Shown here: positions 5,601 through 8,108 of the stretch, piece by piece
Numbering within the stretch: position 1 is the first letter of the stretch
How the letters are laid out: the number at the start of each line of letters is the position of its first letter
NCBI GenBank assembly: GCA_946481405.1
Contig: CAMLNY010000032.1
Coordinates: 1-8,108 of the forward strand
Length of the DNA: 8,108 nt
DNA from: an uncultured Brevundimonas sp.
Lineage (GTDB): Bacteria; Pseudomonadota; Alphaproteobacteria; Caulobacterales; Caulobacteraceae
Reading direction: 5' to 3'
Translations under genes and position numbers: made by a program
Notes under the pieces: model-generated
The model's input: only the letters and a program-made list of their open reading frames with translations
What the model was told of the DNA's origin: nothing
Databases searched by the model: none

Positions 5601-6377
5601 ATGACTTACTGCGTCGGCATGATGGTGAACGAGGGTCTGGCGATGATCGCCGACACCCGCACGAACGCCGGCGTCGACAACATTTCCTCCTACAAAAAGC
5701 TGCACGTCACCGAGGTGACGGGCGAGCGCGTCGTCGCTATCGCCACGGCCGGCAACCTGTCCGTGACCCAGACGGCGCTGGCCATGCTGGCCGACGGCGT
5801 GGTCATGCCCGGCCACGAGGAGCCGGAGACGCTTCAGACCGCTCCGACCCTGTTCCGCGCGGCCCAGCTTGCCGGCTACTGCCTGAACCAGGTGCGCCAG
5901 GATTTGCAGCCGACCATGGCCGCCGAGGCGCTGAAGATCACCGCCTCCATGCTGCTGGGTGGCCAGATCAGGGGGGGCCGCATGGGGCTCTATCTGATCT
6001 ACGCCCAGGGCAACTTCATCGAGTGCGGGACCGACACCCCCTATCTCCAGATCGGCGAACTCAAATACGGCAAGCCCATTCTGGACCGGGCGCTGCGTCC
6101 CGAGACCCCCATGGCTGAGGCGGTCAAACTGGGGCTGATCAGTTTCGATTCGACCATCCGCTCCAACATCGCTGTGGGTCCGCCGTTCGACATGATCGTC
6201 ATCCCGCGTGACGAGATGCACGGCGACCAGCGCCGCATCGAGGCCGACGATCCCTATTTCAAGGATCTCGGCCGCCGCTGGTCCGAAGCCCTCGCCCAGG
6301 CCCACCGCGCGATGCCCGCCCCGCCCTGGATGGAGCCCGCCGCCCAGAGCCGCCCCAGCATTTCTGTGGTGGGCTAG
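5601..6377 (+). CDS. Anbu, proteasome-like N-terminal-threonine peptidase
   Basis: Starting at this ATG gives 258 residues beginning MTYCVGMMVNEGLAMIADTR. Removing Met exposes Thr1, the expected catalytic nucleophile of the Ntn-hydrolase fold. Asp17 (in IADTRTNAG) and the Lys pair at mature 31-32 (SSYKKLHV) fill the places of the proteasomal Asp17 and Lys33, and ATAGNLSVTQ holds the oxyanion-hole Gly. GTDTPYLQIGELKYGKPILD and IRSNIAVGPPFDM are further family segments. A GTG at 5568 would extend the frame by 11 residues, but this would bury the threonine, so it was rejected. The C-terminus ends in a Pro-rich tail (PAPPWMEP). Anbu forms large open-ring or helical assemblies in characterised species, is related to HslV, and lacks a known unfoldase partner. 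The gene follows the transglutaminase by 88 bases and is intact, unlike two of its three cluster mates. It may have its own promoter. The physiological substrate is unknown. Confidence 0.93.
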   Translation: MTYCVGMMVNEGLAMIADTRTNAGVDNISSYKKLHVTEVTGERVVAIATAGNLSVTQTALAMLADGVVMPGHEEPETLQTAPTLFRAAQLAGYCLNQVRQDLQPTMAAEALKITASMLLGGQIRGGRMGLYLIYAQGNFIECGTDTPYLQIGELKYGKPILDRALRPETPMAEAVKLGLISFDSTIRSNIAVGPPFDMIVIPRDEMHGDQRRIEADDPYFKDLGRRWSEALAQAHRAMPAPPWMEPAAQSRPSISVVG

Positions 6378-6394
6378 AGGCTTACGCCTCCCAC
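6369..6394 (+). terminator. Hairpin at the end of the Anbu gene, possible terminator
   Basis: GAGGC (6377-6381) pairs with GCCTC (6386-6390) around a TTAC loop. Outside it, GTGG (6369-6372) pairs with CCAC (6391-6394), leaving a four-base bulge. The stem overlaps the TAG stop of the Anbu gene. It is a strong GC-rich stem at the right place for transcript end formation, but no T tract follows (the next bases are GGGGCG). It may instead be a 3'-end stabiliser or part of Rho-dependent ending. Confidence 0.4.
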
Positions 6395-6431
6395 GGGGCG
6401 AGACCGTCCCGACCTCGACCACTTTCCGGCA

Positions 6432-6456
6432 ATCGACGTGCAGACGTGACGTCGAT
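6432..6456. repeat. 8-bp inverted repeat between Anbu and the TonB receptor
   Basis: ATCGACGT (6432-6439) and ACGTCGAT (6449-6456) are perfect inverted arms with a nine-base spacer. Further GACGT/GTGACG copies follow up to about 6472, giving the stretch a repetitive look. It could be an operator for the receptor gene or a hairpin of the preceding transcript; no function can be assigned. Confidence 0.3.
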
Positions 6457-6474
6457 GACGCATGTGTGACGTTC

Positions 6475-6501
6475 TGCGAATGAAACTGCGATCTATTCGC
6501 A
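6475..6501. promoter_or_regulatory. 7-bp inverted repeat in the TonB receptor promoter region
   Basis: TGCGAAT (6475-6481) and ATTCGCA (6495-6501) are perfect inverted arms with a 13-base spacer, 70 bases before the receptor start. The neighbouring GCAAATTGGCTTGC (6499-6512) has some likeness to the GCAAAT-type sites bound by alphaproteobacterial Fur/Mur proteins, but it is too degenerate to call. Position and symmetry suggest a repressor site for an iron-regulated gene; this is inference. Confidence 0.3.
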
Positions 6502-6554
6502 AATTGGCTTGCCTGCGACGGTCAAGCTGCTATTGCGACCGCATCGCAGTTTCA
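6481..6554. promoter_or_regulatory. Perfect 12-bp inverted repeat with 50-base spacer upstream of the TonB receptor
   Basis: TGAAACTGCGAT (6481-6492) and ATCGCAGTTTCA (6543-6554) are exact reverse complements. The second arm ends 16 bases before the GTG start. The centres are 62 bases apart, close to six helical turns, which would suit two operator sites on the same face of the DNA. Alternatively a transcript covering both arms could fold and change access to the start codon. The leader has no good Shine-Dalgarno, in keeping with structure-dependent translation. The perfection of the arms is seen directly; the role is inference. Confidence 0.4.
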
Positions 6555-6570
6555 ACGCCGGATCGCCACA

Positions 6571-8108
6571 GTGTCCCTCCCCAACGCTCTCGCTCTCCGC
6601 ACCCTGCTCGGCGCCTCGACGGCCGCCGGCATGTTGTGCGCCGCGCCCGCCTTCGCTTCTGATCCCGCGACCGTCGCGCCCGCTGCAGATCCGGCCAGCG
6701 CACAGGAGACCCAGCCGACCTCAACCCTCGAAACCGTCGACGTCGAGGGCCGACGCGTCCGTCGCGAGCCGAACTCGCCGCAATTCACCGCCGACGTCGT
6801 CGACACCCCGCGCGCCGTCACCGTGATCCCGCAGCGGATCATCGAGCAGACCGGCGCCACCTCGCTGCAGGACCTGCTGCGCACCTCGCCGGGCATCACC
6901 TTCGGCGCCGGCGAGGGTGGCCAGCCCCTGGCCGACCGTCCTTTCATCCGCGGTCAGGCCTCGGCCAACAACGTCTTCCTCGACGGCATCCGCGACACCG
7001 GCGGCCAACAACGTGAGGTCTTCGCCCTGGAGCAGGTCGAGGTCATCAAGGGCCCGGACTCGGTCTATTCCGGCCGCGGCTCGGGCGGCGGCGCCATCAA
7101 CCTGTCGACCAAGTCGCCGCGTCTCGAGCGTTTCACGACGATGTCGCTGGGCGGCGGCACGGACGGCTATCTGCGCGGCACGGTCGACTGGAACGCCCCG
7201 CTCGGCGAAACGGCGGCGCTCCGCGTCAACCTGATGGGCGCGCAAGGGGACGTCCCCGGCCGCGACGCCGTCGACTATGACAAGTGGGGCGTCCTCGTCT
7301 CGGCAGGCATCGGTCTGGGGACCGACACCCATCTGACGGCCAGCTACTACCACCTGACCTCAAACCAGATGCCCGACTACGGCATCCCGCTGTTCACCAA
7401 GATCGGCGTGCGCACCACGGACTCGGGCGTTCTCGACGTCCCCTACGACAGCTTCTACGGCTTGACGGCGCGCGACTATCTGATCGGCGAGACCGACGCT
7501 TTCACCCTGGACTTCCAGAAGCGGCTGTCGGACGCCGTCACCATCCGCAACGTCACCCGCTATTCCGAGAACCTGAACGACTACGTCGTGACCAACCCGG
7601 GCGACGGCGGCAACACGGCTTCGGCGCCCCCCGGCGTGGCCCTGATAAACGGCGTCTACTGGATGAAGCGAGGCCTGAAGTCGCGCTGGAACCCGACGAA
7701 GACCCTGTCCAACGTCACCGACATCTTCGGCACGGTGAGCTGGGGCGGCCTGACCCACTCCTATGACGTCGGGCTGGAGCTGAGCCGCGAGCGCAACAAC
7801 AATGCGTCCTGGACCGTCACGACCCTGACCGGCACGGCTTGCCCCGCGCCCTTGACGGGTCCGGACTGCACCCGTCTGTACGACCCGAACCCGTCCGATC
7901 CCTGGACCGGCACGATCGTGAAGGGCGTGGTCTCGACCAATCTGGCCGAGACGACCGGCCTCTACGCCTTCGACTCCATCGCGATTGGCGAGCAGTGGAT
8001 CGTCAACCTCGGCGTCCGCTACGACCAGTATTCGGTCGAGGGCACGGATGCGACCGGCACGATCGCCGCCCCTGTCTACACCCCGCGCAACGGCGACTGG
8101 GACTTCGT
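6571..8108 (+). CDS. TonB-dependent catecholate-siderophore-type receptor, 3' end outside the window
   Basis: The open frame runs 512 codons to the window edge without a stop. A GTG start gives MSLPNALALRTLLGASTAAG and then MLCAAPAFA, a signal peptide cleaved near residue 29. A TonB-box-like ETVDVEG lies at 54-60. The plug follows: DTPRAVTVIPQRII, LQDLLRTSPGITFG, RPFIRGQASANNVFLDGIRD, and EVFALEQVEVIKGPDSVYSG before RGSGGGAINLSTKSP. The RDTGGQQRE stretch next to the plug's VEVIKGP is very like the Fiu group of catecholate receptors. The rest is the first strands of the 22-strand barrel, rich in Tyr/Trp turns, with a Cys pair in an extracellular loop (TACPAPLTGPDC). The protein imports Fe-siderophore across the outer membrane using TonB-ExbBD energy. 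The upstream stop at 6481-6483 limits the start to this GTG or nearby; the ribosome binding site is weak. The ligand cannot be stated with certainty. Confidence 0.9.
   Translation, partial: MSLPNALALRTLLGASTAAGMLCAAPAFASDPATVAPAADPASAQETQPTSTLETVDVEGRRVRREPNSPQFTADVVDTPRAVTVIPQRIIEQTGATSLQDLLRTSPGITFGAGEGGQPLADRPFIRGQASANNVFLDGIRDTGGQQREVFALEQVEVIKGPDSVYSGRGSGGGAINLSTKSPRLERFTTMSLGGGTDGYLRGTVDWNAPLGETAALRVNLMGAQGDVPGRDAVDYDKWGVLVSAGIGLGTDTHLTASYYHLTSNQMPDYGIPLFTKIGVRTTDSGVLDVPYDSFYGLTARDYLIGETDAFTLDFQKRLSDAVTIRNVTRYSENLNDYVVTNPGDGGNTASAPPGVALINGVYWMKRGLKSRWNPTKTLSNVTDIFGTVSWGGLTHSYDVGLELSRERNNNASWTVTTLTGTACPAPLTGPDCTRLYDPNPSDPWTGTIVKGVVSTNLAETTGLYAFDSIAIGEQWIVNLGVRYDQYSVEGTDATGTIAAPVYTPRNGDWDF

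Noticed and set aside
5271..6422. Minus-strand open frame of 383 codons opposite the Anbu gene
   Set aside because: It is an antisense shadow of Anbu and the transglutaminase end, with no recognisable domain.
6499..6512. Fur/Mur box for the TonB receptor
   Set aside because: The GCAA/TTGC arms are only four bases long and the match to known alphaproteobacterial iron boxes is too poor to annotate as a site.

Overview
The window is GC-rich (G or C at most third codon positions), gene-dense DNA from a Gram-negative bacterium. It encodes Sec signal peptides, a TonB-dependent outer-membrane receptor and an Anbu-type proteasome homologue. The protein sequences look alphaproteobacterial, and Caulobacteraceae such as Brevundimonas is my best guess. 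That placement is an impression from the sequences, not a search result. I see no mobile element, tRNA, rRNA or CRISPR array.

Left part (1-2232): two divergent units flank a 114-base intergenic region. On the minus strand lies a cupredoxin-like periplasmic protein of the 'methylamine utilization protein' type. Its stop codon overlaps the start of a further gene cut by the window edge. On the plus strand lie a DUF3034 outer-membrane-type protein and, two bases later, a group 1 truncated haemoglobin with a signal peptide. Together they look like a cell-envelope redox or gas-related module of unknown function.

Centre (2348-6377): this is the four-gene Anbu neighbourhood. It holds a circularly permuted ATP-grasp amidoligase-type protein, an alpha-E helical protein, a transglutaminase-like cysteine peptidase and the Anbu N-terminal-threonine protease. 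The family association is known from comparative genomics, where it is proposed to make and process a peptide or peptide tag, but the biological role is not established. In this copy the ATP-grasp gene carries one frame-breaking deletion (about 20 bases expected missing) and the transglutaminase gene carries two (1 base in a G run, and about 5 bases just before the catalytic Asp). The alpha-E and Anbu genes are intact. A similar lesion seems to have destroyed the signal peptide of the cupredoxin gene. Either the system is decaying in this strain or the assembly contains several small deletions; the sequence alone cannot decide.

Right part (6378-8108): a 193-base intergenic region rich in inverted repeats, including a perfect 12-base pair of arms 50 bases apart, leads into a catecholate-siderophore-type TonB-dependent receptor that runs off the window. 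Iron control there is plausible, but no clear Fur box is visible.
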